DNA from: Thinopyrum elongatum
Taxonomy: Eukaryota; Streptophyta; Magnoliopsida; Poales; Poaceae
Assembly: GCA_011799875.1 (NCBI GenBank)
Contig: CM022298.1
Location: 55,519,792 to 55,583,791, forward strand
Reading direction: 5' to 3'
Length of the DNA: 64,000 nt
This document shows, in pieces, positions 48,831 to 60,058 of this stretch. The translations under genes were made by a program, and so were the position numbers. Within the stretch, counting starts at the first letter, position 1. Each line of letters starts with the position of its first letter. The notes below the pieces were generated by a model. The model saw only the letters and a program-made list of their open reading frames with translations, ran no database searches and was not told where the DNA came from.

Positions 48831-49664
48831 TATTTTTGCCTTGCTTGCTTCATGTAATATGTTCTACATGTAAAAAATTAACGTTGCATGGAGTTTAAAA
48901 AAAAAATCCGTTGCATGGAGTAGTATGTATTTGAGATTTTCCAAATAGGAAGTTTGTGTGCTTATTACCTCGCATTAATAGGTGGAATGCAAAGAAACAC
49001 TAACATAGTATATAAATAAAATGAAAATGTGGCTGCTAAAAGTAAATCTTCAAGTATTTCATATTGTCATGTCGCCAAATCATATCAGGCTTTCCCATAA
49101 TTAATCAAAAAATAGTTGAAACCCTTCGCTTAATTTCTCAGCCACATATGTTTTTTGTGCCAAGGGCAAGAAATGCTAATTTATTCCACGTAATTAAACC
49201 AAAATATAGTTCAAATACTTTGCTTAAGTTATTGGCCACATTTGGTTTTTGCGCCACGGGCCATCTAGTACTATAAAATGAACACAGTAAGATGCTACTG
49301 TGTTTTTGAAACAGTGTGATTTTTTGGCACATGGGTCCACATGCATTGATTTAGCAAAAAAATTAAAGATATTAGAAAAACTCAAGTATTTCTAAAACTT
49401 TTTTGGTAGCAAACATGGTCTAGCGTTACACATGTGTGTAAAGTTTCACGGCAAAATGCACCATGTGAAAATCCAGGCAAAAAAGACAAAATTGCAAGCA
49501 GGAAACATGTGAACAGCAACTTTTATATTGTATCATTTTAGTTTAAATTTGGCCAGAATACGACGTGCGCAAATCTGCAGGTAGGCACATCAGCCCTAAT
49601 GTGTGGGCCACCCCTGTCATAAACGCCTTTAAATTTTTGGAAACACATGCCACATTTGTGGTAG
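48831..49664. other. AT-rich interval without recognisable genes
   Basis: I see no coding sequence, inverted repeats of note, or RNA gene here. Segment A has the same sequence with small differences. Confidence 0.5.
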
Positions 49665-49888
49665 TTTTATGCTATATACTTGACGGAGAGAAATATGTGT
49701 CTGCTGAGTTTGGGGATGCTGGATTTGTTTACCATCGCTAGCGGTATCCTCCAGAAGAGCATGACGGTGTTGAGATGGAGATTATTGTGCAGCTTCAAGG
49801 TGTTGCCCTTCATCCTATTGGCGGGTTTGATGACGCGCCATCTCCTTGCTATACGCTTGCGATCACTAGAAGAACCCACACAACATAA
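49665..49888 (+). pseudogene. Unidentified exon-like fragment
   Basis: One frame from 49,673 reads YILDGEKYVSAEFGDAGFVY, meets TAG at 49,739-49,741, and continues PPEEHDGVEMEIIVQLQGVA and HPIGGFDDAPSPCYTLAIT to TAA at 49,886-49,888. The composition is protein-like (mixed charged and hydrophobic residues, no low complexity), unlike the AT-rich flanks. CGCTAG before CGGTATCC could also be a splice acceptor instead of a stop. I do not recognise the family. In segment A the frame is destroyed by indels. Confidence 0.35.
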
Positions 49889-50355
49889 GTGGCGAGGGTG
49901 AGATGCGCGTGTATTCAAATTAAGGTGTGCGGTAAACTTTGAAGATTTAGAGATCTTATCTCCATGCTCACTCACTTGTAGATCCGGTCTCAGGCCTCTA
50001 TTCGCTCTAGTGACTAAGTTGAGAACCCTATCTTCGCAACCCGAACAAGGAATCAGTGGGTGGGACTTTTTTTTGCGAGAAATGGGTGGGACTGGTTGGC
50101 AGCGAAGGAAGAGCCAGATGCCAGAATTGCCGGCAATGGGGGACGATGATCAATAATTTGGGAGAGGGGGAGAAAGGTTGTTGGCAAATGGGGTTGGACT
50201 TTGTTAGACGAGTCTGAAGAAGGGTTGTTGGGTTCCACTAATTCACAATTATTGTACAACTTCCTTGTTTTTTTAAATACACTATCATTAAAACTTTGAC
50301 AACGTATATTTTGAAAACAGTTCAACGAGCTAAAAACTATGGTATAATAATAATG

Positions 50356-50394
<39 letters not shown>

Positions 50395-51990
50395 TATAAA
50401 AATGTATTGAACAAATCGTTGAAACTGCTTCTAGAAATGCAAGAATAATTTCCAAAAACACGTTGACAATTTTTCGAGATCCTGCTGAACATATTTTTCA
50501 AATGCATGCACATTTTCTAAATAGCAGGTTGAACATTTTTTGAAACACACAATGTTAATTTTTAAATGCATGGTGAACAATTTTCAAAAACACGTTGACA
50601 CGCGAAACATTTTCCGAAAGAGAACATGCCGGACATTGTTTGAAATGCACTAAATCTTTCTCCTAATAAGATATTTTTTTGAGGGGTTTCTCCTAACAGG
50701 AAGGGCGAGTGAGAGAGAGCTCACGAGACGAGAGTGGCCTCGGGCCATCCACGCGCCTGGCCCGGCCCGTTCCGGAGCATTCCTTCCTCCGGGAGCGTCG
50801 CTTCCGTCCACACTTCCACTTCCTCCTGGCGGTATCTCAACTTCAGTAAAAAGCTCCCTCTTTGAGGTTCCACGATTGGGAAATTGGAGCATCCATTTTG
50901 ACTCGGTTGTAGCCCATGGCTCTCTCGTGGGATTGAGTATAATGCTATGCTCCCTAGGATTGAATGGCTGGGAGTTGATTCAGGGCAGGATTTCGTGGTG
51001 GGTCTCTCTCGATGGAGAGTGGGACGAGACATACTCCAAATTGCTGGAGTGAGAGTGATTTCATACTTGGTCCTTCTGGTAAGTGTGATGAGGAGTTGTG
51101 GGAGAGGTAGTCGAACCTGGCGTGCCGCGGCGGGAGCAGTTGCGTTGTTGCCATTCGAGGACCTCCGCCAGCGGCTTCGTCGCTTGCATTGGAGGGCTCC
51201 CCCGATTCAGTTCCGTGCGGGCAATGTTGCCATTCTGCCTCCTTCCTCTGCTATGTCGCCGTCGGGCCAGCGTTTTATGTTACCTCAATTTCAGATACTA
51301 TGGGGCTAAGCACCTTATTTGTTGGGGATATTATTGTAGTCTTATTGGGTAGGAGGACAAAAGCTGGCCTTAATGATTATATGCACACCTATTTGGTAGA
51401 TAAAAACCAGTCAGATAATAAGAGGATTTAAAATCATTTGCTCTATTGTATCGTGAATGTGCAAAAGGTTATCTCCTAAAAGGTTTGACCGTATCCAAAT
51501 ACAAAGTCTAGCTTTCCCTTCCACCATTTGTAGCAATTAGATGCATATCATCCTTTGTAGGGCTTAATATTGTCCATGTTATTACATTGCACCGTGCGGC
51601 TTTCTAACTATTGATTGTTCATATTTCAGCTGGCTGCCAACGTCCAGTCAACATATGCTGCGAATGTGTGCTTCAGATGGGGTGGCTCTGGAAGAACTTT
51701 GAGGTAACTATCTTTTTTTTATGTATGGAACTTTGGTGAAGATCCTTTACTATGTGCATGTGTAATTCTTTTGTGCGCTTTTGTTTCTCAGTGCAAAGGC
51801 AACTCGGTTGGGAACAAATAAGTCATGTGGGGTTATGGAGGGAAAGGTGCGTGGCGGTAGCACTCTCTATTTACATGTTTTATTCTCTGCTAGTTAATTT
51901 TGTACCGTGTATCATCTCTTTGTCTAACCTACAATCGATCTAGTATTTGTAATGGGTACATGCCACTGCCTTGAGTTTTAGGGGGGGCAG
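49889..51990. other. Interval with an (AAT)n microsatellite and a GC-richer island
   Basis: An (AAT/ATA) repeat lies at about 50,345-50,392. Around it, CAAAAACACGTTGACA and TTGAACATTTTTTGAAACAC motifs repeat as direct copies (50,455-50,610). From 50,700 to 51,310 the DNA is GC-richer with several open frames (best 50,947-51,309, ending LPQFQILWG), possibly an exon of the unidentified gene downstream, but no family is recognisable. CAG/GT sites near 51,630-51,703 allow another short exon. Confidence 0.35.
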
Positions 51991-53286
51991 ACAGATTACA
52001 CCGATGAAATGTGGACCAAAGACCGGGAGGAGATAAAACGCATGAAGGCAGAGTACGAGGAGCACATGAGGACTTGCCGCAAGCAGATGGATGCGCTTTT
52101 TGAACTTAAGAGGTATCAAATGCCATCGCTCGCACTGTCAATTAAGCAATTTACGTCTATGAATTTACCTGAGACAGCCGTATATATGCCTGCGATGAGA
52201 TCGGTCAATCGATTGGACTGTGGAATGTCGTGTATGTGTACAGTAGTATCACTTGAGCCCAAGTCCCTTAGCAGCCAGACCCACCTAAATTGCTAACTGT
52301 CTGACGTCAAGCCAAACCCAAAGCCATGTACAGCAGAGCAGATATAGCCATATAGGCTCCAGCATCACCTTCAGGTCCCACCCCACAGAGTTTCAAGAAA
52401 GATTCCGATTTTTTTTTTTTTTGGAGCACTGATTTTTTTTGTCTGTCCCGAGCTCCTCCTATGTCACATTGCCATGAAACTTTGCACAGCCACATAAAAC
52501 TTGTTCACCTTCGATGTATAATTTTTTACTGTTCATCCGGGATCAGATGTGCTCATGTCCAGCTATGGATTTTCGTATTTAGAAGTTTTCCCAAACAAAC
52601 CTTTTGACCAGGAAAAGGCATACCAAAGATTTTTGGAAAGACACATTGAAATGGAAGATCTTATTTTCTTTACCAAAGTTCATATGCCAAGTTTACAAAG
52701 TATATTTTAAAAACATAAATTTTGATGCATCGAGTTGCAACACAGGTAAGTACCCAGGTTACCACTTAGCACAAGTGGTTAGCTATATCAAAAACAATGA
52801 GAAAAAACTATTCATGCTTGGAAAATCCGCTAAAAAATGAAGAACGCCAACCATCTACATTGTGTTCCAACGTGGTAAAAGTACCGAAGAGGAGAGCGAG
52901 AGGGAGTGGTGTGGAGGACCAGTACGTTCCAGGTGTGTTGGCTTGCGGCTGTGGAGCCGGCCTGTGAGCCTCAGTCAGACTGCCAGGTAGCTAACATGTT
53001 GCCTCCCCAACTAGTCCGTCGCCCACCACCAGCCTCCTAACCTGCCAACCTGACTTTGAATCTCCCAACTTGTCAACCCTTGTAATTAGCAGCTGTGTAA
53101 CAATCTTTCTTCACTTGCACATCCATTCCAGTACTTAACACACCAAGTTGTGAATTCCTTTGCAGGTGTGAGGATGAGGAACTGGCAAGGCTTAAGAAGA
53201 AGCTGGACAGGATTGAGCGTGTATGCAATGTCGTCACCTTGATTTCCATCCCGGTGATAGTCGTGGGGATCCTTAATATGCTGTAG
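51991..53286 (+). pseudogene. 3' exons of an unidentified gene: coiled coil plus C-terminal membrane segment
   Basis: After an acceptor GGGGCAG (51,984-51,990) an open frame reads TDYTDEMWTKDREEIKRMKA and continues with a charged, helical region (EEHMRTCRKQMDALFELKRY) to about 52,213. A second exon follows acceptor TTTGCAG at 53,165: CEDEELARLKKKLDRIERV, then a hydrophobic stretch VCNVVTLISIPVIVVGILNM ending at TAG 53,284-53,286. This layout, a coiled coil then one membrane span at the very C-terminus, occurs in some plant GRF-zinc-finger proteins and in tail-anchored proteins, but no zinc finger is visible upstream. The donor of the first exon is uncertain (52,214-52,300 stays open). Host fragment or passenger of a mobile element: undecided. 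Confidence 0.45.
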
Positions 53287-53365
53287 AGTCCGGCATCAGC
53301 CTCAGATTTTTAGTGGTTTATTAAGGGTCCTTGTTATGTTGTAGCCGCCGGCATCACCTATCTGG

Positions 53366-53947
53366 CTAGGTACTAGTGTGATATCTGTATGATTCAGATT
53401 CAAGAATCTGAGAATGAACAGATTCTCGTCCACATCCCCAAGCTACCGTGGTGGCAAATGTGAGAAAGAGAAAGAAAACCAAAGGAAAATGTATGTTTGG
53501 AGGAACAAAAAGATCGAGTTGCCGCAGGGAAAGCCTGCCACAGATCCCCACTCCCATGCACTCTCGATCCTCGCTAGCCTGCCTGGCGCATCTATGCACA
53601 GCTATGTTTGCTTCCCGGTTTACATGCACGAGAACGAAGGAATCAAAACCGGAGCTCACTTCCTGGACCTCATAACAAATGGAAGCAATATCCGCCCTCT
53701 CGAAATTTGCAACATTGATCATCCGGACAACCTCCTGCGCATCACTCTCGATGATAATCTTGTGGAAGCCAAAATCCATTGCTAAACGGATACCATCCCG
53801 GATCGCCAAGGCTTCCATGAACCTTGCATTTTGTGCGTACCGGTACCATATAGCCTGAGCTCGGATTAACTCACCATTGTGGTTTCGAATCACCACTCCC
53901 GTGCCTCCGTGAGCCAAGTTTCCTGAATAGCTGGCATCAACATTCAC
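53366..53947 (-). pseudogene. RNase H domain at the LINE C-terminus
   Basis: RNase H removes RNA from the RNA/DNA hybrid during reverse transcription. The expected residues are present: Asp in MNVDASYSGN, Glu in MEALAIRDGI, Asp in IIIESDAQEVV, and the late motif VHVNREANIAVHRCARQA. The frame is open for 193 codons and then runs into a non-conserved tail. It is the best preserved part of the LINE, but separated from the rest by frameshifts and the Mutator-like insertion. Confidence 0.85.
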
Positions 53948-54044
53948 CTTGATAAAGGTTTCCTCTGGCGGTTACCAGCTCGTATTCTCTCTCGGCATTC
54001 GGTGCTTCTTCACTAATTCCGATGTACCAAGATCATGAATAGTA

Positions 54045-55055
54045 TCAATTCCCATTTGACAGAAGCCTGAACAGAATGACATCGTTCCCCATGTCTCCTA
54101 TGTTCCGTTCTGTCCAGACCATCCAGCACCCAACTAAGATAATGGCCGCAAGTGATTCTGAAACTTCCTTGTTGACAATATCAATAGCCCAAGAATCTGG
54201 ATGACGAACAGGAATTCTAACCGGAAGGAAACGCTTCAGTCCAGACCAAAAAACCTTGGCCCATGTACAAGAGAAATGTGCATGTGTTATTGTTTCCTCC
54301 ACTCCACAGTCCTCACAAAATGATACCTCCTCAATATGACGCTTCTGCAGAACCGAACGACATGGTACAAATTTGTGAATAACCCTCCACCAGAAATTAC
54401 AAACTTTAGGTGGCACTGGGATTTTCCACAACTTCTGCCAATGACTAATAGGAGCAGTTATGGAGGTGGATGCACTCTCATTTTGTCTCTTCAACTGTAA
54501 TAGAGCTTTGTATGCAGACCGAACATAGAAATTTCCCAATTTATCATGCTTCGAGTCCCAAATGTCCTCCGACATATGTCCCACAGGAACTCTACATATT
54601 GCTTCTGTATCAGGTGGCACAAAGTTTGCCTCAATTTTCACTCTATCCCAATCACCATTCTCCTGATCAATGAGCTCTTCCACCAGATTGACATTAGCTT
54701 GTGGCAATCTGACTAAAGCCTTGGAGGTATAATTATCCAGAATCCATGGGTCGCTTCAGATATTAACGGTTGATCCATCTCCAATGCGTTTAATTAATCC
54801 ACACCATAGAGCATCTTAGCCATGCAGAATTGCTCGCCATGTATGGGAGGCGTTCCTCTTCCGTCGAGCAGATATAAAATCACAATCATGAAAATACCTT
54901 GCTTTTAATACTCGAGCACACAACGATTCCGGTTTTGTTATCAGATGCCACCTTTGTTTGGCAAGCAAAGCTTGGTTAAAAAGCTGGAAATCCCTAAAGC
55001 CCATGCCCCTTTCTCCTTTTGGGATCGCTATTTCTCCCCATTTCCTCCGGTGCAT
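54045..55055 (-). pseudogene. LINE linker and zinc-binding (zf-RVT) region
   Basis: The first part (55,055-54,816) reads KWGEIAIPKGERGMGFRDFQ and FNQALLAKQRWHLITKPESL, the conserved linker after the reverse transcriptase. The second (54,707-54,045) has WKIPVPPKVCNFWWRVIH and the Cys/His pattern CEDCGVEETITHAHFSC of the zf-RVT family. About 110 bases between them (54,708-54,815) are out of frame. Upstream, the Mutator-like element interrupts at 55,117. Confidence 0.85.
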
Positions 55056-55116
55056 TCTCCTTTTGTTTTCATCACCTCCCCAGCAGAACCGAGCAATAAC
55101 ATTAGTAAGCTTTTTG

Positions 55117-55290
55117 GAGTAAATGGCACTGACGGTCTTAGAACTTGCGCTGCGGGTGCACTTAAGTCACACTACTTGCAAACCGGAAAAACCCGTCACA
55201 GAACTTGCGTTGCGGGTGCATTTAAGTCATAGAGGTGAGCTGAACCGGTAGGACGCCCAGTTTTCCCTGTTTTGCGGTCATGAGCAGCGC
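55117..55290. repeat. Left terminal inverted repeat of the Mutator-like element
   Basis: It pairs with 57,040-57,209. Within it, GAACTTGCG.TGCGGGTGCA.TTAAGTCA occurs twice, about 60 bases apart (at about 55,141 and 55,200), so each TIR is itself partly a direct repeat. Confidence 0.9.
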
Positions 55291-56182
55291 ACGTGACACC
55301 TCCGGGGATTGGTATTTTTACAGAAAAGTCCATACTGATTTAGTTGGAGGGCCGTATTGCAAAACCACTAGATGATGATGATCACCGAGCAGCATGGCCG
55401 GTTAGGAGATGATGGAGAGTGGCAGCACCGCCGTGGCTAGCAGGAGCACCTCTTCCTATTTTCCCACGCGTCCACCGAGTAACCGAAGGGCGCACCGCAT
55501 GTCACTGCGCCCGTTGTCAGTCGCCTTGAACACAGCCGCACGTCCAGCTCTCCTGCAGCTACGAACAGTTGCCGCTACCCTGCAGCTACGCGTTGTTGCT
55601 CTGCCATGCTGCTCCAGCCTCCAGCAACCGAGCTCTGGGCACCGCTGCCATGACGCACGCGAGCTCGGCCACCGCGATCTCCCGCACCGCCCTGAGCCAA
55701 GCCAGCCGCCCAGCTCCACGCCTCGGTTCCCTTTCACGGTGCTGTGAGCCATCCCATCCCCGCTGCGGTGGCTTGTGTACCTCGTCGCTGCTGGTAGGTG
55801 CTGCGTGCCGCCACAACCAGTAGCGGCAGCAACCATCGTCCTACCTGCCGGCTCGCGTACGGCGCGCCGAGAAAAGGCTGCCTCACATGCGGCTCACCTC
55901 GAGAACCAGGTACGCGAGGACTAGGCGCTGCTGCAGACAACAGCATGCCTCACCAGGTGTCTCGAATGCACCCTCACGGCATGGCAAGGTGGGGGTGGCA
56001 GCGTCCGACGCGAGCCTCTTCGATTCCTGGCACCTTCTTCTCCTTCGCGTGCACGGATGGCGCCAGCGGTGGCACACAGTAGCACGGCACAGCAGCACGT
56101 CCTTCCAAGGAGATCATGAACTCGAGCAAGCATATTCAATTTGTATTAGCTGCCAGCCACTACTGACATCGATGATGTACCA

Positions 56183-56960
56183 TTGCAAGTTTGCAACTTA
56201 CATATTCCATACAGAACTCAGGTTAGAGGCTTCAGCATTTTATCGAGCACCTTGTGTGTGGTCCACTCCGGCGCATCCACCTTCTTCCGCGCACTCGCCA
56301 AACCCAGAGGAGCACGTCTGCTTGGACGAGGAGAGGCTCTCGAAGAAGCACGTCGACTTCTCTGGACTGGGGTTAACACCTCCTTCGGCACCACCACGTA
56401 CTCCGACACATCCTTGCTGCTCTTGTCGCCCCGGACAGCTGCAATGTCAGTCCAGCTCCGCCTGTTCGTCGTGCAGCTAGTCACCGCCAGCCACGAGGAT
56501 AACCTCTCGCTCGTCGCCATCTCCCCCAGTACACCAGAGCCTTGGTGCCCCACCTGCGCCCGCCCGCCATGGTCGCCACGCTCTATGGCAGCACGCGTGT
56601 CCTCTCCATCGTCCCCTACGAGGCCGTCTACACCTTCACGCCTAAGTCGGCCGCATCCCATCCGCACCTGCCGCCGCCTGCCTCCACCTCCAAGCCGCCG
56701 ATGCTGACCCAACCACTACACGCGTCCTCCTCGACCACCACAACAACCCACCACCCTGGGCAGGACTGCATGCGGCTCTACAAAGACGAGGTCGGCTGCC
56801 CGCACCGCACTGCATCTGCCTCTCTGCTCTAGGGACTCCATCGTCGGATTCACCATCGTCGGCGATGGCTGACTTGCCATCGACGAGCTCGACGCGCCAG
56901 CAGTGCCGCCTGTCTCCTCTCCCATCGGCAAAGAACACGAACAGACAAAGAACAAAGGAG
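56183..56960. other. GC-rich cargo of the Mutator-like element, possible captured gene fragment
   Basis: Both strands have open frames of 100-200 codons (for example 56,183-56,707 plus; 56,218-56,712 minus), as expected of GC-rich DNA, so coding direction cannot be inferred from length. The plus frame contains SFGTTTYSDTSLLLLS and MSVQLRLFVVQLVTASHEDN; the minus frame contains SEYVVVPKEVLTPVQRS. Neither is a family I recognise. Confidence 0.3.
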
Positions 56961-57039
56961 AGGGGGCTATGCAACATTAGCTGAGGATCCAGGGGTCTTT
57001 GTGCAAGAAAACGATGCAGCCCAGAGCCGTCACGTGCGC

Positions 57040-57209
57040 TGCGCGTGACCGCAAAACAGAGAAAACCGGGCGTCCGACCGGTTCAGCTCGCCTCTGTGAC
57101 TTAAATGCACCCGCAACGCAAGTTCTGTGACGGGTTTTTCCGGTTTGCAAGTAGTGTGACTTAAGTGCACCCGCAGCGCAAGTTCTAAGACCGCCAGTGC
57201 CATTTACTC
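57040..57209. repeat. Right terminal inverted repeat of the Mutator-like element
   Basis: Inverse of 55,117-55,290, with mismatches such as CCTCTGTGACTTAA against the inverse of TTAAGTCATAGAGG. It ends CCATTTACTC at 57,209. Confidence 0.9.
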
Positions 57210-57218
57210 AGCTTTTCG

Positions 57219-58614
57219 CATAACTTCCTCGGGACGAATAGACTTGATTAGTGTCTCCCTACCGGCGCTGCTAAGCATACGAGGGATTCCTCCATTCGGA
57301 AGCTTCTTAACCTTTGCCATAATATGCTGGAATTCAGCATCGGTAGATCTCCCCAAGGCAGTAGGAAGCCCGAGGTACTTCTCAACAAGGGCTTTTGAAA
57401 CGATTCCGGACATTGTGTGTACGTCCGTCTTCATCTCATCTGTACAATTGCTACTGAAAAATATGGCCGATTTGCCTCTGTTTACCATTCGTCCCGAGCC
57501 AAGCCTGTATAACTCCAAGATACCTTGCAGCCTTTGTGCACCCTCATTCGAAGCCTGTGAAAAGATAATACAATTGTCAGAAAAAAGGAGGGGACAAGCA
57601 TGGTGCATGGATACCAACCCTATGCCTCGAGCCAAGTGAGGAGTTCCTTTGAACTTTAGCATAATGTTGAACCCTTCAGCACACAAAAGAAAAAGATACA
57701 GTGATATTGGATCTCCCTGGCGAATACCCTTGGTTGGCTTAAACTGCTCCGAGAAAACTCCATTCACCCATATCGAAAATGAGACTGTTTCCACACGTCA
57801 TGATCCTATCCACCCAAGCATCCGCAAAACCCAACTTGATCATCACAGCTCTTAGATAGGCCCACTCAACATGGTCATAGGCTTTTGCCATATCCAATTT
57901 GATTGGACATGCTCCGGATTTTCCTTTCTTCCTTTTGAGATAGTGTATGCATTCATAAGCAGTGAGGACGTTGTCCGTGATTAACCGACCAGGCACAAAC
58001 GCGCTTTGTTCCTCCGATATAATCTCCTCCAGGATAGGTCTAAGACGGAGCGCAAGGACTTTAGATGCAATCTTATACAACACATTACAAAGTGATATTG
58101 GTCAAAAATGTGTAAGATCTCGAGGGGCCTTTATATTTGGAATAAGTACCAACACCGTGCTATTAACAATTTCAGGCATCTCACCCCCATTCAAGAACCT
58201 CCTGATAGCGTTGCACACCACTCCCTTAAGTAAGCTCCAATGTTTTATTTAAAAACCAGCCGTGAAACCATCCGGACCAGGAGATTTATCGGGATGCATC
58301 ATAAATAGGGCTTGTTCACTCTCCATATCCGTCACCGGCGCACACGAACTAGCATTCATCTCATCTGTGATCTTCCTTGGTACCCAAGCCGTTACCAACT
58401 CCGGTTGTGTCACATCCTGAGCTGTAAATAGGTTCCTGTAAAAATTAATGGCCATATTTTCCATACCGGTATGAGATGTCTCATAAGACCCATCCTCTCT
58501 CCTCAAAGCATTGATCTTATTAGTACGGTAACGTTCTTTGGCCTTTGCTTGAAAAAAGCCAGTGTTGCGGTCTCCCTCCAGCAGCCACGTAATTCTTGTT
58601 CTTTGCCTTGCCAT
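57219..58614 (-). pseudogene. LINE reverse transcriptase, degenerate
   Basis: Reverse transcriptase motifs appear in order: HPDKSPGPDGF (58,614-58,249 block), EQSAFVPGRLITDN and LDMAKAYDHVEW (58,083-57,739), GIRQGDPISLYLF and the catalytic box (57,794-57,204). The catalytic box reads LLFSDNCIIF in place of the usual FADD, so the second catalytic Asp is lost. Two frameshifts separate the three stretches. Its downstream continuation was displaced by the Mutator-like element that starts, on this strand, right after the last residues. Confidence 0.9.
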
Positions 58615-58644
58615 TGCCTCCTCCCTCGACAGCAGCTCAGAAAT

Positions 58645-59648
58645 TCAGCGCATCAGATTTTTCTCTGATGGAGAAGGGCCTATCCCAAGTGACATTGACC
58701 TGATATGTTCCAACCTTGCTCTCATATCTTTGAGATGCCTATTAACTAAACTGTACTCCTCCCGACTCCAAGTTTCCAGACGGTGCCTATGTCCTTCAAG
58801 GGAAGCATGAACTCCAGCCAATGTGCTTTCACCAGCGAGCCATCCTTCATTAACAATCTGCTCATAACGATCATGTCGTGCCCAAGCATTTTCGTACCGA
58901 AATGGTCTTGTTGGCCCGCTATCCCTCAACCATGCCGATCTCTGAATAGATACTAAAAGAGCACAATGATCAGATCCGGTTGTCTGAACATGTTTGACTG
59001 AAGTGTTATCAAACAATTCCTGAAAACGATCATCAGCTAGTGCCCTATCCAAACGCACTTTGATATTATTGTTTCCTTGCTGCCTGTTATCCCATGTGTA
59101 AGGCAATCCTGAATAACCCAAATCTTCAAAATCACATTCATCCACCGCATCCCGAAAACCTTCCATCTGCCACTCCTCCCGGTTATGACCTCCAAACTGT
59201 TCCCCTACTCTAAGAATCTCGTTAAAATCACCTGCACAATTCCATGGATTATCATACTCCCATCGTAGATATTGCATCAATTCCCAACACCGTTTCCTCC
59301 TCGATCTAGCGGGTTCACCATAAAAGCCCGTGAAACGCCATTGTCTTTCCCCCATGTCCTCATTAACCACCATCACATCAATGTGATTTTTGCTGAAAGA
59401 CTTGAGAGAAACAACCGAGTCAGAGTGCCAAAAGAGCATCAAACCTCCACTCCACTTAAACCCTCAGACTTAACTCCAAAAGCATTACTAAAGCCAAACT
59501 TAAAACGCAGATCCTCAGCTCTCTTGTTAGTAAGCTTGGTCTCCGAGAGAAAGACCAAAGCTGGGCGATGTAGCTTTATCAAGATACTGATCTCTTGAAC
59601 TGTCTCGGGCCGCCCACAGCCCCGACAGTTCAAACAAAGAAGATTCAT
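58645..59648 (-). pseudogene. LINE endonuclease (EEP/APE-like) domain
   Basis: This domain nicks target DNA to prime reverse transcription. It starts MNLLCLNCRGCGRPETVQEI (start codon at 59,646-59,648), with the metal-binding Glu in VFLSETKL, then TGFYGEP, the GDFNEIL motif, TWDN, LDRALAD and SDHCALL, the usual APE-like series. One frameshift near 59,440 separates the first 70 residues from the rest. Catalytic residues otherwise look intact. Confidence 0.88.
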
Positions 59649-59659
59649 TGGACCCGGCG
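59487..59659. repeat. Direct repeat, copy 1, over the start of the LINE endonuclease
   Basis: About 173 bases (ACTAAAGCCAAACTTAAAAC to CATTGGACCCGGCG) recur at 60,059-60,231, 572 bases apart, with about ten differences. Confidence 0.85.
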
Positions 59660-60058
59660 AGCTCCACGAGAAGCTGGCCGCATGGCGCCACGAGCAGGAG
59701 GAGCAGGACAAGAAATACGTCGACCTTGTCTCCTCCGACTCTGACGACAACGAGTGAGCGCCACCGCCGCCGCCGCACCCGGAGAGCTCCGGTGAGCTCA
59801 TATTTTGCTTAGTTAGGGTACGGCGGTGTGGCATTGTAGTATAAATGTAGTGATAATCGATCTATGTACCATGATCAAACTATGAATGTGCTATGTGTTC
59901 TTCAAATTTCGCCCGCGAATGATTTGTTTTGAAATTTACGGTTCCAAATACTGTGTCTGTTCAGCCGCAGCAGAAATGGCCCCTCAAACCCCTGCTTTCT
60001 CGGCCCTTATAGCGCGTTTACAATTCGCGAGTATAAAGAATCTGCTAGAGTTGCTCTT

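Larger units (their letters stand above)
55117..57209. mobile_element. Mutator-like element with ~170 bp terminal inverted repeats, non-autonomous
   Basis: The 2,093 bp element starts GAGTAAATGGCACTGACGG and ends CCGCCAGTGCCATTTACTC. The inverted repeats extend about 170 bases inward with few mismatches (55,117-55,290 against 57,040-57,209). AGCTTTTTG (55,108-55,116) and AGCTTTTCG (57,210-57,218) flank it, an 8/9 match to a 9-bp target duplication. It lies inside the LINE, so it inserted later. No MURA-type transposase or zinc finger is seen. The interior (55,400-56,960) is GC-rich with no clear homology and could be captured host DNA (Pack-MULE type). Confidence 0.92.

Noticed and set aside
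59700..60058. Considered as a host exon inside the LINE
   Set aside because: No frame with splice sites stands out; reported only as foreign sequence between direct repeats.
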